NCBI RefSeq assembly: GCF_007954585.1
Contig: NZ_CP042382.1
Span: forward strand, 620,001-684,000
Length of the DNA: 64,000 nt
Direction: 5' to 3'
Origin: Pistricoccus aurantiacus
Lineage (GTDB): Bacteria > Pseudomonadota > Gammaproteobacteria > Pseudomonadales > Halomonadaceae
This document shows positions 9,053-16,619 of this stretch, piece after piece; the first letter of the stretch is position 1; every line of letters starts with the position of its first letter. Under the pieces are notes generated by a model. It ran no database searches. It had not been told where the DNA came from and saw only the letters and a program-made list of their open reading frames with translations. Made by a program: the position numbers and the translations under genes.

Positions 9053-10026
9053 GATTCGACGCTCCCCAGATCGATGGCGATCTCCTTCAGGGTGTCGATC
9101 ATGAAATCCAGGGATTCGCTGCGGGTGAGGCTTTCGATGCAGGCTTGGCGAAACTCCTGCTCCTCGTCGCCGCACATGGCGGAAATGAACGCCTGAGGAA
9201 GAATGACCGCATCTTTGACCAGATCCGCCACGTCGAACACCAGCCCGCCCCGCCGGGTCTTGCCGTGCAGTACCGCCAATCCATGAGGAATGCCCATGAC
9301 CCAGGTAGCCGTGGCGCCCAAGCCATAGGCGAGATAGTTACCGTGATCGAGGAAGCGGTTGGCCGGGTCCGTGCCGCTGCCACGCTTGGCGCGAGTGAAG
9401 TCGCCATAATTCACCGCCTGCACCGCCAGCTTGAACAGCGTCTTGGTCAGGCGTGCTTCCAGGGTCAGCAGGTCGATGGTGCTGGGCGCCTTGGCGATGG
9501 CCTGGCGATGCTGCTCCAGGGCCGAAGTCAGACGATCCGGCGAGATGACAAAACCTGAGTCGCGTAGCGGACGACTGTCGAGCCACTGTTTCTCGATACG
9601 TGCAAGCCGCGCTAGTTGAAAGCGCCGCGCGGCTTCGAGACGTTTCTCGTCGTCGAACCAGAAACGCACCCAGTACTGCAGGTATTCCGTGGGCCGATAC
9701 TCGCTTTGCGGGCTGAGCCAGGCGACGTCCACGTCGACTTCGTTGGCGGAAAACAGCGGCGTGCCACCCCCACCACAGAAGCCGACCAGCACCCCTGCCT
9801 TGGCCAGCTCGCGCATGGCGGCCTGGGTAATGGAGGTGCCGGTACCCAGCAGGATCGAAGTGGTATTGGCAATCGGAATGTTCCAGTACTTCGACTGGCG
9901 CCCTTCATCGGTGACATATTCTACCCGACCACCGTTGACCAGCACGCGGCAATGCTGCAGGTAATAAAGGTTGGCCCGCTTGGAATGCAGGATCGTCTTG
10001 AGCGACGAAGGAGAAAGCTCGTCCAT
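9049..10026 (-). CDS. cas1: Cas1 integrase, type I-F
   Basis: The 325-residue protein carries the metal-binding residues Glu190 (LTLEARL), His254 (GLAVLHGK), Asp265 and Asp268 (FDVADLVKD), which coincide in number with the P. aeruginosa I-F Cas1. Cas1 with the Cas2 part of Cas2-3 integrates prespacers at the leader-proximal repeat. It is the first gene of the minus-strand cas operon and overlaps cas2-3 by 4 bp. About 220 bp without a gene lie upstream and should hold the operon promoter, which I could not define with confidence. Confidence 0.96.
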   Translation of the reverse strand: MDELSPSSLKTILHSKRANLYYLQHCRVLVNGGRVEYVTDEGRQSKYWNIPIANTTSILLGTGTSITQAAMRELAKAGVLVGFCGGGGTPLFSANEVDVDVAWLSPQSEYRPTEYLQYWVRFWFDDEKRLEAARRFQLARLARIEKQWLDSRPLRDSGFVISPDRLTSALEQHRQAIAKAPSTIDLLTLEARLTKTLFKLAVQAVNYGDFTRAKRGSGTDPANRFLDHGNYLAYGLGATATWVMGIPHGLAVLHGKTRRGGLVFDVADLVKDAVILPQAFISAMCGDEEQEFRQACIESLTRSESLDFMIDTLKEIAIDLGSVES

Positions 10027-10245
10027 GTGACATGACCGCCGACTGTTTTACATAGGTTGCTATATAAGCATCATATGACTTGGGGCGAGCATTTGAACCG
10101 ACGATCTGACGGCTATTGCATGGGCAGTTTCGGTGATGGCGGGCTCGGAACCGCTTCTTCTGAAGAAAATCTAGCGCAGGCAGCGGCGCTGATCGGTTCA
10201 TTTCCATGGACATGGGAAACGCAGTGATAGCAGCTATCTATCTCA

Positions 10246-10533
10246 CTACCGAGACGGCTCCTTCTCATGGGCGCCATGTTCTGACAGGTACACCCTCAGC
10301 GCCTGGTTCATCCGCGTCTGCCAGCCGGGGCCGGTTTCGCGAAAAGCCGACACCACACCTGGATCCAAGCGTACGGTGATACGCTCCTTGACCGTTCCCG
10401 CCTTGTGCCGTCCCCGTCGAACCAAGGTATCGCCTCGGTACTCATCGGCCTGCTCGAAAAACTCATCGGTCAGTTCCGGCGCGTCATCCGGATCGATCCA
10501 GCTGCTGTCGATATTTCGCTTGTTCGCGCTCAT
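10246..10533 (-). CDS. brnA: BrnA-family antitoxin
   Basis: The 95-residue protein contains WIDPDDAPELTDEFFEQAD and a C-terminal ribbon-helix-helix region (ERITVRLDPGVVSAFRETG, then GWQTRMNQALRVYL), the features of BrnA antitoxins. BrnA binds the RNase BrnT and represses their operon. BrnT normally lies directly upstream in the same operon. Here only a short BrnT-like remnant is present, ending in the ATGA overlap with this gene, so the antitoxin appears orphaned. Confidence 0.85.
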   Translation of the reverse strand: MSANKRNIDSSWIDPDDAPELTDEFFEQADEYRGDTLVRRGRHKAGTVKERITVRLDPGVVSAFRETGPGWQTRMNQALRVYLSEHGAHEKEPSR

Positions 10534-10682
10534 TGGCTTTCCTCATCGAAATAATGCGGCGATCCGCGCCGCGCGGCGTCCAGACCATGATCATCATATG
10601 TATGCACAAAAAATATCAAGCGCAAGACGCCAACGGCTGGTGTCACGGATACAGAAAGATAGCCGGGGCGAAACAAGCAAGT
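10530..10682 (-). pseudogene. brnT: Probable BrnT toxin remnant
   Basis: A 50-codon open stretch upstream of brnA ends in a TGA that overlaps the brnA ATG. It reads GVLRLIFFVHTYDD and then LDAARRGSPHYFDEE. The first part resembles the RLLxVxHT segment of BrnT and the second weakly its ISARxA C-terminus. The N-terminal half with the catalytic residues is absent, an in-frame TGA lies at 10685-10683, and there is no good start codon. I read it as a decayed toxin; the resemblance is judged by eye and weak at the end. Confidence 0.4.
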
Positions 10683-10748
10683 TCATGATGTGCTCGTGCA
10701 AAGAATCCTTTGCGATATGCTGCAGTCAAAGAAGCGAAGGTGATTGGC

Positions 10749-11189
10749 ATGGCAACGCTTTACGAAAAAGACGCCTATGCCTGGGCGCTTGAACAGGCGG
10801 CTTTACTACGTGCCGGCAAGCTCGATCTGATCGACAGCCAGAACATCGCCGAGGAGATCGAAAGCATGGGCAAGAGCGAGCGTCGCGCCTTGATTAGCCA
10901 GCTGGCGCGATTGCTCATGTATCGCCTGAAATGGGATCATCAGCCGGAGCGGCGCTCCCGTAGCTGGCAACTCACGATAGTGGATGCCCGCGAGAAGTCC
11001 CTGCGGCTGTTGAAGGACAGCCCGAGCCTCAAGAGTTCCCTGGAAGCGTTGCTGGACGATGCCTATGAGGATGCCCGGCGAGCCGCTGCCATCGAGACGG
11101 AGCTGGAAAACACCTTCCCTGAGCAGCGGTTGTACCACGCCAATGAACTTTTGAGCCCATCGGACGATGAGTTGCCGGAGAAGCATTGA
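10749..11189 (+). CDS. DUF29 family protein
   Basis: The 146-residue protein begins MATLYEKDAYAWALEQAALLR and has AEEIESMGKSERRAL, followed by LMYRLKWDHQPERRSRSWQ, the conserved pattern of DUF29. Its function is unknown; members are small helical cytosolic proteins often found in accessory regions. I chose the ATG at 10749 because GAAGG precedes it by about 9 bases; an upstream in-frame start at 10710 lacks that signal. It stands alone, pointing away from the brnA remnant. Confidence 0.85.
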   Translation: MATLYEKDAYAWALEQAALLRAGKLDLIDSQNIAEEIESMGKSERRALISQLARLLMYRLKWDHQPERRSRSWQLTIVDAREKSLRLLKDSPSLKSSLEALLDDAYEDARRAAAIETELENTFPEQRLYHANELLSPSDDELPEKH

Positions 11190-11282
11190 GCATGGAAATA
11201 GCGGGCCAAGGCTCGAGCAGCGTCACCGCCGCCTATGTCATACCGAGTGCCGTAATCACACCTTTTCACCCCTCGAACTCAG

Positions 11283-11300
11283 CCACTATAGTGATAGTGG
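11283..11300. promoter_or_regulatory. Inverted repeat upstream of pncC
   Basis: CCACTAT and ATAGTGG form perfect 7-bp arms around AGTG, 43 bp before the pncC start. The size and place would suit a repressor operator or a small 5'UTR hairpin. No known operator is recognised. Confidence 0.35.
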
Positions 11301-11342
11301 TAACGTCGCCACCGGATCGGCGACTCATAGGGAGTGATAACC

Positions 11343-11849
11343 ATGGAGCTTTTGGAAAACGTAGCGCGGTATCTAAAGGACAATGAGCTGAAGCTGGCCA
11401 CGGCGGAATCCTGCACCGCAGGGTTGATCGTTTCGGAGCTGGCGCGGGTGCCGGGTAGCGGACAAGGTATCGATTGCGGCCTGGCGGTCTACTCGCCCCA
11501 GGCCAAGCATCGTTATCTGGGGGTAAGGTTCGAGACTATCGATACCTATGGTCTTACCAGCGAGCAGACCGCGCGCGAGATGGCCATAGGCGCACTGGAC
11601 AACAACGATGCGGATTTGGCCATCGCCAACACCGGCGTGGCAGGGCCCGATCCCGCCGATGGCATTCCAGCCGGCACGGTATGTTTCGCCTGGGCCTTCA
11701 ATCACCAGGAAAAGAAATACTTGTTTCTTGAAACCCGTCGCTTTACCGGCGAGCGCAACGAGGTGCGCCTGGCGGCGGCGCATCATGCCTTGGCGCGCAT
11801 TCTTCGCCACCATGCGGCGGTGAAGGAAGGCAAGGCGCCGCCTCTTTGA
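11343..11849 (+). CDS. pncC: Nicotinamide-nucleotide amidase (CinA C-terminal type)
   Basis: The 168-residue protein is a stand-alone CinA C-terminal domain. It contains LATAESCTAGLI near residue 18, the VPGSG segment, NTGVAGPDPADG and GTVCFAWA, which are the PncC active-site region. PncC deamidates nicotinamide mononucleotide to nicotinate mononucleotide for NAD recycling. The ATG at 11343 follows GGGAG by 8 bases; a GTG 9 bases earlier is less likely. The next gene, nadE, performs the last step of NAD synthesis, so the pair fits one pathway. Confidence 0.9.
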   Translation: MELLENVARYLKDNELKLATAESCTAGLIVSELARVPGSGQGIDCGLAVYSPQAKHRYLGVRFETIDTYGLTSEQTAREMAIGALDNNDADLAIANTGVAGPDPADGIPAGTVCFAWAFNHQEKKYLFLETRRFTGERNEVRLAAAHHALARILRHHAAVKEGKAPPL

Positions 11850-11850
11850 T

Positions 11851-11871
11851 AACTTGTGGCGCTGACAAGTT
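11851..11871 (+). terminator. Weak hairpin after pncC
   Basis: AACTTGT and ACAAGTT form 7-bp arms around a 7-base loop, 2 bp after the pncC stop, with only a short T run. It may reduce read-through into nadE, which starts 44 bp later. Confidence 0.35.
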
Positions 11872-11914
11872 TTAGTGGAACACTCTATTACTTATGCCTA
11901 ACCAGGAGGTCAGG

Positions 11915-12751
11915 ATGACCAGTCAGGACAATCGCGACTTGCAGCAGCGAATCGGCCAAGCGCTGGGAGTGCTCAATTCATTCGACTCCGAGCGGGAAAT
12001 CGAGCGGCGTGTCGACTTTCTATGCAAGCAGATGATCGAGTCAGGTCAGCGAGGTTTGGTATTGGGTATCAGTGGCGGAGTCGACTCGACGGTGGCCGGC
12101 CGGCTTGCTCAGCTGGCGGTGGAGCGGGTGCGCGAGCAAGGCGACAAGGCAACCTTCTATGCCATGCGCTTACCTTACGGTGAGCAGCAGGACGAAAAAG
12201 ATGCTCGAATGGCCATCGACTATATCGCTCCGGATCGGGCACTCGCCACGGATATCAAGCCCGCTAGTGATGCCATGCTCGAAGCTCTGGAGCAAAGTGG
12301 TTTGCAGTTCGACGACCCGGGACATCGGGATTTCGTGCACGGAAATATCAAGGCGCGCCAGCGCATGATTGCCCAGTATGCGGTAGCCGGTACCAATGGC
12401 GCTCTGGTGGTAGGCACCGATCAGGCGGCGGAGGCAATGATGGGCTTTTTTACTAAATACGGGGACGGTGCCTGCGACTTGGTACCGCTTGCCGGTTTGA
12501 CCAAGGGGCAGGTGCGGGAACTGGGTCGAGCCCTGGGCGCCCCGAGCCAACTGGTGGAGAAAGTGCCCACGGCGGATCTGGAATCCCTGCGGCCACAGTT
12601 GACCGATGAAGAAGCCTTGGGGGTCAGCTACGAAGAAATCGACACCTTCCTGATGGGAGGAGAAGTCAGCGAGCAGGCCTATCGCACCATTGTCAGCACC
12701 TATGAACGTACCGAACACAAGCGTCGGCTGCCTCGATCACCGCTGGATTGA
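11915..12751 (+). CDS. nadE: Ammonia-dependent NAD(+) synthetase
   Basis: The 278-residue enzyme converts nicotinic acid adenine dinucleotide to NAD with ATP and ammonia. The ATP-pyrophosphatase P-loop SGGVDST is at residues 53-59, and VVGTDQAAEAMMGFFTKYGDG and the DLVPLAGLTKGQVREL region follow as expected. No glutaminase domain is present, so this is the short ammonia-using form. The start at 11915 follows CAGGAGGTCAGG; an upstream in-frame ATG (11894) would place this ribosome site inside the gene. Confidence 0.95.
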   Translation: MTSQDNRDLQQRIGQALGVLNSFDSEREIERRVDFLCKQMIESGQRGLVLGISGGVDSTVAGRLAQLAVERVREQGDKATFYAMRLPYGEQQDEKDARMAIDYIAPDRALATDIKPASDAMLEALEQSGLQFDDPGHRDFVHGNIKARQRMIAQYAVAGTNGALVVGTDQAAEAMMGFFTKYGDGACDLVPLAGLTKGQVRELGRALGAPSQLVEKVPTADLESLRPQLTDEEALGVSYEEIDTFLMGGEVSEQAYRTIVSTYERTEHKRRLPRSPLD

Positions 12752-12908
12752 GCGTGGTATCTGAATCCAGCATCTTATCGAGCCTGTCCGATGGGTATTT
12801 TTAATTCGCATGCTATCTTCTATGCTGATTGCCTGGCGTCCAGACACGATGAAGGAACTCCGGCCATCTCAATAGAGCTTCAAGGAGCCAGTACAAGGAG
12901 AGCGATCC

Positions 12909-14780
12909 ATGGCAAGGAAATCCCGGCAGACTCGGTCAGGCGGCGAAACCGCCTCTTCCCTACCCCAGCGTCCTCTGGCGCCGACCACCGGCACTCCCAA
13001 GAAGGAGGAAGCCCATAGAAGCGCGATGGAGGCCAACCAGGCGGCAAGTGACCTCTCCAGCGAGGATTTCTTCCAGCGTTGGGATGAGCAGGTGCATGCG
13101 GCGATGGCCAAGTTCACCGCCGGGGTGTCGCCGGCCTCGATCCGCCAGGCCTATAGCGACTGGTGGTGGCATTTGCTGCTGTCTCCGGGCAAGCAGGCGC
13201 AGCTGGCCCTGCAGATGCAACGCAGTATGGTGCGGTTCGCCCAGTACGCTGCGGAGGCCGCGTCGAATCCGCAGTGCGAGCCCTGCGTCGAGCCCCTGGC
13301 TCAGGACGACCGATTCGAAGATTCCGAGTGGCAGCAGTGGCCTTTCAATGTCATCCATCAGGGTTTCCTGCTGACCCAGCAGTGGTGGCAGGAAGCCTCC
13401 ACCGGTGTGCCTGGCATGACCCGGCATCATGACGAGGTGGTCACCTTCATCGGCCGGCAGCTGCTGGACATGGTTTCCCCGGCCAACAATCCCTGGACCA
13501 ATCCGGTGGTGATGAAACGTACCCTCGAGCAGGGCGGACGCAACCTGCTCGAAGGCGCCGCCAATGCCCAGGAGGATATTCAGCGTTTCGTCAATCATCA
13601 GCCGCCGGTGGGGGCGGAAAAGTTCACTCCCGGCGAGGCCGTGGCCGTTACCCCGGGCAAGGTGATTTACCGCAATCAGTTGATCGAGCTGATTCAGTAC
13701 AGCCCGACCACGGGCAAGGTGCAGAAGGAGCCGCTGCTGATCATTCCCGCCTGGGTGATGAAGTACTACATTCTCGATCTTTCCCCGGAAAACTCCCTGG
13801 TACGCTATCTGGTGGATCAGGGCCATACGGTGTTCATGGTGTCCTGGAAGAATCCCGGCAGCGCGGAGCGGGATTTGGGCCTCGAGGATTACCGCGAACT
13901 CGGCATCATGGAGGCGCTGGAGGCGGTCAACGCCGTGGTGCCGAATCAGAAGGTGCACGCGGTGGGCTACTGTCTGGGAGGCACTCTGCTCTCCATCGCC
14001 GCGGCGGTGATGGCCCGACAGGAAGACGATCGCCTGGCCAGCCTCACCCTGTTCGCCAGCCTGACGGACTTCGAGGAAGCCGGGGAGCTTGAGCTGTTCA
14101 TCGACGACAGCCAGGTGCATTTCCTGGAAGACGCCATGCGCGAACAGGGTTATCTGGAAGACTGGCAGATGAAGGGTGCCTTTCAGTTGCTGCAGTCCAA
14201 CGACCTGATCTGGTCTCGGGTGGTGCGGGAATATCTGATGGGCGAACGCATGGGCACCTTCGATCTGATGGCCTGGAGCACCGATGGCACCCGCATGCCC
14301 TACCGCATGCACTCCGAATATCTGCGCCGGCTCTATCTGGCCAACGAACTGGCCTTGGGGCGCTATCGCACCAACGATCATCCGGTGCTGCTCGGCGACA
14401 TCACCCTGCCCGGGTTTCTGGTCGCCACCCGCAAGGACCATATCGCCCCCTGGCGCTCGGTGTATCGCAATCAGCTGCTGCTGGGCGGCGACCTCACCTT
14501 CGTGCTGACCAGCGGCGGCCACAACGCCGGGGTGGTCAGCGAGCCCGGGCACAAGCACCGGGTCTATCAGATCGCCGACAAGCCTGCGGACGCCCCCTAC
14601 GTGGGCGCCCATACCTGGTACGAGCAGGTGCCGGAACGGGAAGGTTCCTGGTGGCCGGAGTGGCAGGCCTGGCTGCTGGAGCATTCCAGCGGCGAAACCA
14701 CGCCGCCGTCCATGGGCAATCCCGACAAGGGTTACGCGCCCATCGAGGATGCCCCGGGGCGCTATGTTTTGGAAAGATAG
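12909..14780 (+). CDS. phaC: Class I poly(R)-hydroxyalkanoate synthase, copy 1
   Basis: The 623-residue enzyme polymerises (R)-3-hydroxyacyl-CoA on the granule surface. The lipase-like box GYCLGG contains the nucleophile Cys355; Asp510 (RKDHIAPW) and His538 (SGGHNAG) complete the triad. The first 50 residues are polar and poorly ordered, longer than in Cupriavidus PhaC. AAGGAG lies about 20 bp before the ATG, so the start is not strongly supported. The neighbouring SDR gene could supply hydroxyacyl-CoA. A second synthase lies at 31626-33440. The stop codon is embedded in a 15-bp tandem repeat that copies the last codons. Confidence 0.96.
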   Translation: MARKSRQTRSGGETASSLPQRPLAPTTGTPKKEEAHRSAMEANQAASDLSSEDFFQRWDEQVHAAMAKFTAGVSPASIRQAYSDWWWHLLLSPGKQAQLALQMQRSMVRFAQYAAEAASNPQCEPCVEPLAQDDRFEDSEWQQWPFNVIHQGFLLTQQWWQEASTGVPGMTRHHDEVVTFIGRQLLDMVSPANNPWTNPVVMKRTLEQGGRNLLEGAANAQEDIQRFVNHQPPVGAEKFTPGEAVAVTPGKVIYRNQLIELIQYSPTTGKVQKEPLLIIPAWVMKYYILDLSPENSLVRYLVDQGHTVFMVSWKNPGSAERDLGLEDYRELGIMEALEAVNAVVPNQKVHAVGYCLGGTLLSIAAAVMARQEDDRLASLTLFASLTDFEEAGELELFIDDSQVHFLEDAMREQGYLEDWQMKGAFQLLQSNDLIWSRVVREYLMGERMGTFDLMAWSTDGTRMPYRMHSEYLRRLYLANELALGRYRTNDHPVLLGDITLPGFLVATRKDHIAPWRSVYRNQLLLGGDLTFVLTSGGHNAGVVSEPGHKHRVYQIADKPADAPYVGAHTWYEQVPEREGSWWPEWQAWLLEHSSGETTPPSMGNPDKGYAPIEDAPGRYVLER

Positions 14781-14840
14781 GTTTTGGAAAGATGGGTTTT
14801 AAAAAGATAGGTTTTAAAAAGATAGGTCTTAGAACGGAAA
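14766..14840 (+). repeat. 15-bp tandem repeat across the phaC1 stop codon
   Basis: Five head-to-tail 15-bp units follow GTTTTGGAAAGATAG (14766-14780), which encodes the last residues VLER and the stop. Units 2 to 4 differ by one to three bases, and unit 5 (14826-14840) is more diverged. The units lie between phaC1 and the SDR gene. Confidence 0.88.
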
Positions 14841-14864
14841 ACACCATTTGACAAGGAGTTCAGG

Positions 14865-15644
14865 ATGCAACTCAAGGACAAGATCATCGCGATCACCGGC
14901 GCCGCCGGCGGCCTGGGCCGAGCCATGGCGGTCCGCCTGAGCCGATGCGGCGCAATGCCGGTACTGCTGGACATGAACGAGGATGGCCTGGAGCAGGTCC
15001 GCCAGGAATGCGAGCAGGCCGGCGCCAAGGCCAGAACCTATATCGTCGATATCACCCAGGAAGACCAGGTGGTGAAAACCTTCAAGCAGCTGATAGAAGA
15101 CTGCGGCGGCCTGCACGGAGTGGTCAACAACGCCGGGGTCACCGCGGATGGTCTGCTGGTCAAGGCCAAGGACGGCCAGGTGGAGAAGACGCTTTCTCTG
15201 GAGGACTGGGACAAGGTCTCACAGATCGACATGCGCGGCGTCTTTCTGTGCGCCCGGGAAGCAGCGGCTCGGATGATCGAGCAGGATGAAGGAGAAGCGC
15301 CCCAGATGCGCGGGGTGATCGTCAATATCTCCAGCATCAGCCGCGCCGGCAATGTCGGCCAGACCAATTACTCCGCCGCCAAGTCCGGAGTGGCCGCCAT
15401 GACCGTGACCTGGGCCAATGAACTGGCGCGCCACGGCATTCGGGTCGCCGCCATTGCTCCGGGGTTCTGCCAGACCGCCATGGTCGAGAAGATGCCGGAC
15501 AAGGCCAGGGAGAAACTCGAAGCGAGCATCCCCCTCAAGCGCTTGGGAGAGCCGGACGAGATCGCTCACGCGGTGCAGTTCGCCTTCGAGAACGACTATT
15601 TCAACGGGCGAGTACTGGAAGTGGACGGCGGCCTGCGCCTGTAA
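14865..15644 (+). CDS. SDR-family oxidoreductase, FabG/PhaB-like
   Basis: The 259-residue protein has the classical short-chain dehydrogenase features: TGAAGGLG at 11-18 for the cofactor, NNAG at 88-91, Ser in NISSIS near 156, Tyr169 and Lys173. It probably reduces a 3-oxoacyl or acetoacetyl thioester, or oxidises a secondary alcohol. Its place 84 bp after a PHA synthase suggests a role in making hydroxyacyl-CoA, but the acidic residue in VLLDMNE after the second strand would favour NADH over NADPH. The substrate cannot be set from sequence. Confidence 0.85.
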   Translation: MQLKDKIIAITGAAGGLGRAMAVRLSRCGAMPVLLDMNEDGLEQVRQECEQAGAKARTYIVDITQEDQVVKTFKQLIEDCGGLHGVVNNAGVTADGLLVKAKDGQVEKTLSLEDWDKVSQIDMRGVFLCAREAAARMIEQDEGEAPQMRGVIVNISSISRAGNVGQTNYSAAKSGVAAMTVTWANELARHGIRVAAIAPGFCQTAMVEKMPDKAREKLEASIPLKRLGEPDEIAHAVQFAFENDYFNGRVLEVDGGLRL

Positions 15645-15716
15645 TTCTCATTCCTGATTTGCCCCCTTGACCAGTCGGCGACCTGTGGGTGGCTCCGGCT
15701 GGTTTCGGCGTCTTTT

Positions 15717-15729
15717 GTTATGTTATAAC
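15717..15729. promoter_or_regulatory. zur box: Candidate Zur box before the zinc ABC operon
   Basis: GTTATGTTATAAC has arms GTTAT and ATAAC around a 3-bp centre, the same arms and spacing as the core of the enterobacterial Zur site GTTATAATATAAC. It lies 27 bp upstream of the first gene of a zinc uptake operon and overlaps a TATAAC hexamer, so bound Zur would block transcription when zinc is plentiful. Confidence 0.65.
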
Positions 15730-15756
15730 CTTTCACTTGTTTTGGGAGGTTAGCTT

Positions 15757-15897
15757 ATGGCGCATCGCCACCGGCCGGAAGGCCCCTGCCATTTTTCCCT
15801 GATGTCGCTTTCCGCCCGGCGACGCCTGGCGCTTGCCGCCATTCCGCTGGGGGGGCTCTGGCTGGCGGTGGCCTGGGCGACAGGTATGGGCTTCTGA
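15757..15897 (+). CDS. Small hydrophobic protein leading the zinc transport operon
   Basis: This 46-residue frame has a strong ribosome site (GGGAGGT, 6 bases before the ATG) and its TGA shares one base with the znuC ATG, so the two are translationally coupled. Residues 1-23 are rich in His, Arg and Cys (MAHRHRPEGPCHF), and residues 24-46 are one hydrophobic segment containing LAAIPLGGLWLAVAWATG. It may be a one-pass membrane peptide or simply a coupling leader. I do not recognise a family. Confidence 0.6.
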   Translation: MAHRHRPEGPCHFSLMSLSARRRLALAAIPLGGLWLAVAWATGMGF

Positions 15898-16619
15898 TGG
15901 CCAGACTGACCCTCGAACATCTGCATCTGGCCCAGGGCGGACGCAGCGTGCTGGAAGATGTCAACGGCGCCTTTCCGGACGGTGCCATCACCGTTTTGAT
16001 CGGGCCCAACGGTGCCGGCAAGAGCACCCTGATACAGGCCATCATGGGCCTGCTCAGGCCGATTTCCGGGCGGATAACCTGCCGGGTACCCAAGGAACGC
16101 CGAGCCTGGCTGCCCCAGCAACTGGCCCTGGATCTGAGCTTTCCGATCAGCGTCGAGGAACTGGTGATGACCGGCACCTGGCCAAGCCACGGCGCGCTTG
16201 CCGGCTACTGCGGCCCTCATTATCGCAAGGCCCGGGAAGTCATGAAGCGCCTGGGAATTTCTCATCTCGCCCATCGTGCCTTGGGAGAGCTTTCCGGCGG
16301 CCAGCGCCAGCGGGCGCTGATCGGTCGTACCCTGATGCAGGAGGCGGAGCTGCTGCTGCTCGACGAGCCCTTCGCCAACGTGGATCAAGAAACCGTCGAA
16401 GTGCTGACCCAGGTGCTGCGGGACATGGCCCGGGAAGGCGCCACCCTCCTGGTGGTGGTTCACGATCGGGAACAGCTCGCCAAGCTGGCGGATCAGGTGC
16501 TGGCGCTTTCTCACGGTCGGGCTCGCTGGCTCGATCCTCAGACAACACTCTCTTCGCGGGCGCTAGATCAAGGCCAGCCCGCGCCTACGATGCCTTTCGC
16601 CTTCGCGGATTCCTTTTGA
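15897..16619 (+). CDS. znuC: Zinc ABC transporter ATP-binding protein
   Basis: The 240-residue ATPase has Walker A GPNGAGKST near residue 37, the signature LSGGQRQRALIGR, Walker B LLLLDEP and the switch histidine in VVVHDRE. It belongs to the metal (Zn/Mn) ABC group, as its membrane and binding-protein partners directly follow. It overlaps the small upstream gene by 1 bp and the permease by 1 bp. It powers uptake at the cytoplasmic membrane. A candidate Zur box lies upstream of the operon. Confidence 0.92.
   Translation: MARLTLEHLHLAQGGRSVLEDVNGAFPDGAITVLIGPNGAGKSTLIQAIMGLLRPISGRITCRVPKERRAWLPQQLALDLSFPISVEELVMTGTWPSHGALAGYCGPHYRKAREVMKRLGISHLAHRALGELSGGQRQRALIGRTLMQEAELLLLDEPFANVDQETVEVLTQVLRDMAREGATLLVVVHDREQLAKLADQVLALSHGRARWLDPQTTLSSRALDQGQPAPTMPFAFADSF

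Noticed and set aside
8114-9196. Plus-strand frames across cas2-3 and cas1
   Set aside because: They are shadows of the minus-strand cas genes, without ribosome sites or recognisable domains.
1-10026. Possible Tn7-like CRISPR-associated transposon (type I-F3)
   Set aside because: cas1 and a full cas2-3 are present and there are no tnsA, tnsB, tnsC or tniQ genes. This is a canonical defence I-F locus.
10082-10135. tRNA-like 3' half upstream of cas1 (minus strand, with GTCGGTTCAAAT and CGCCCC)
   Set aside because: The T-loop-like and acceptor-like strings resemble tRNA, but the T stem does not pair and no matching 5' acceptor half is found about 70 nt upstream. Too weak for a tRNA or attachment site.
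1-10245. Possible CreTA-type toxin with a CRISPR-like antitoxin RNA
   Set aside because: I searched the gaps for a degenerate repeat near the cas genes. The only gaps of useful size (509-637 and 10027-10245) hold no convincing second repeat copy or mini-ORF.
12960-14684. 574-codon open frame antisense to phaC1
   Set aside because: It lies entirely within an intact phaC gene, has low complexity typical of high-GC antisense frames (runs of His, Gly, Gln) and no ribosome site.
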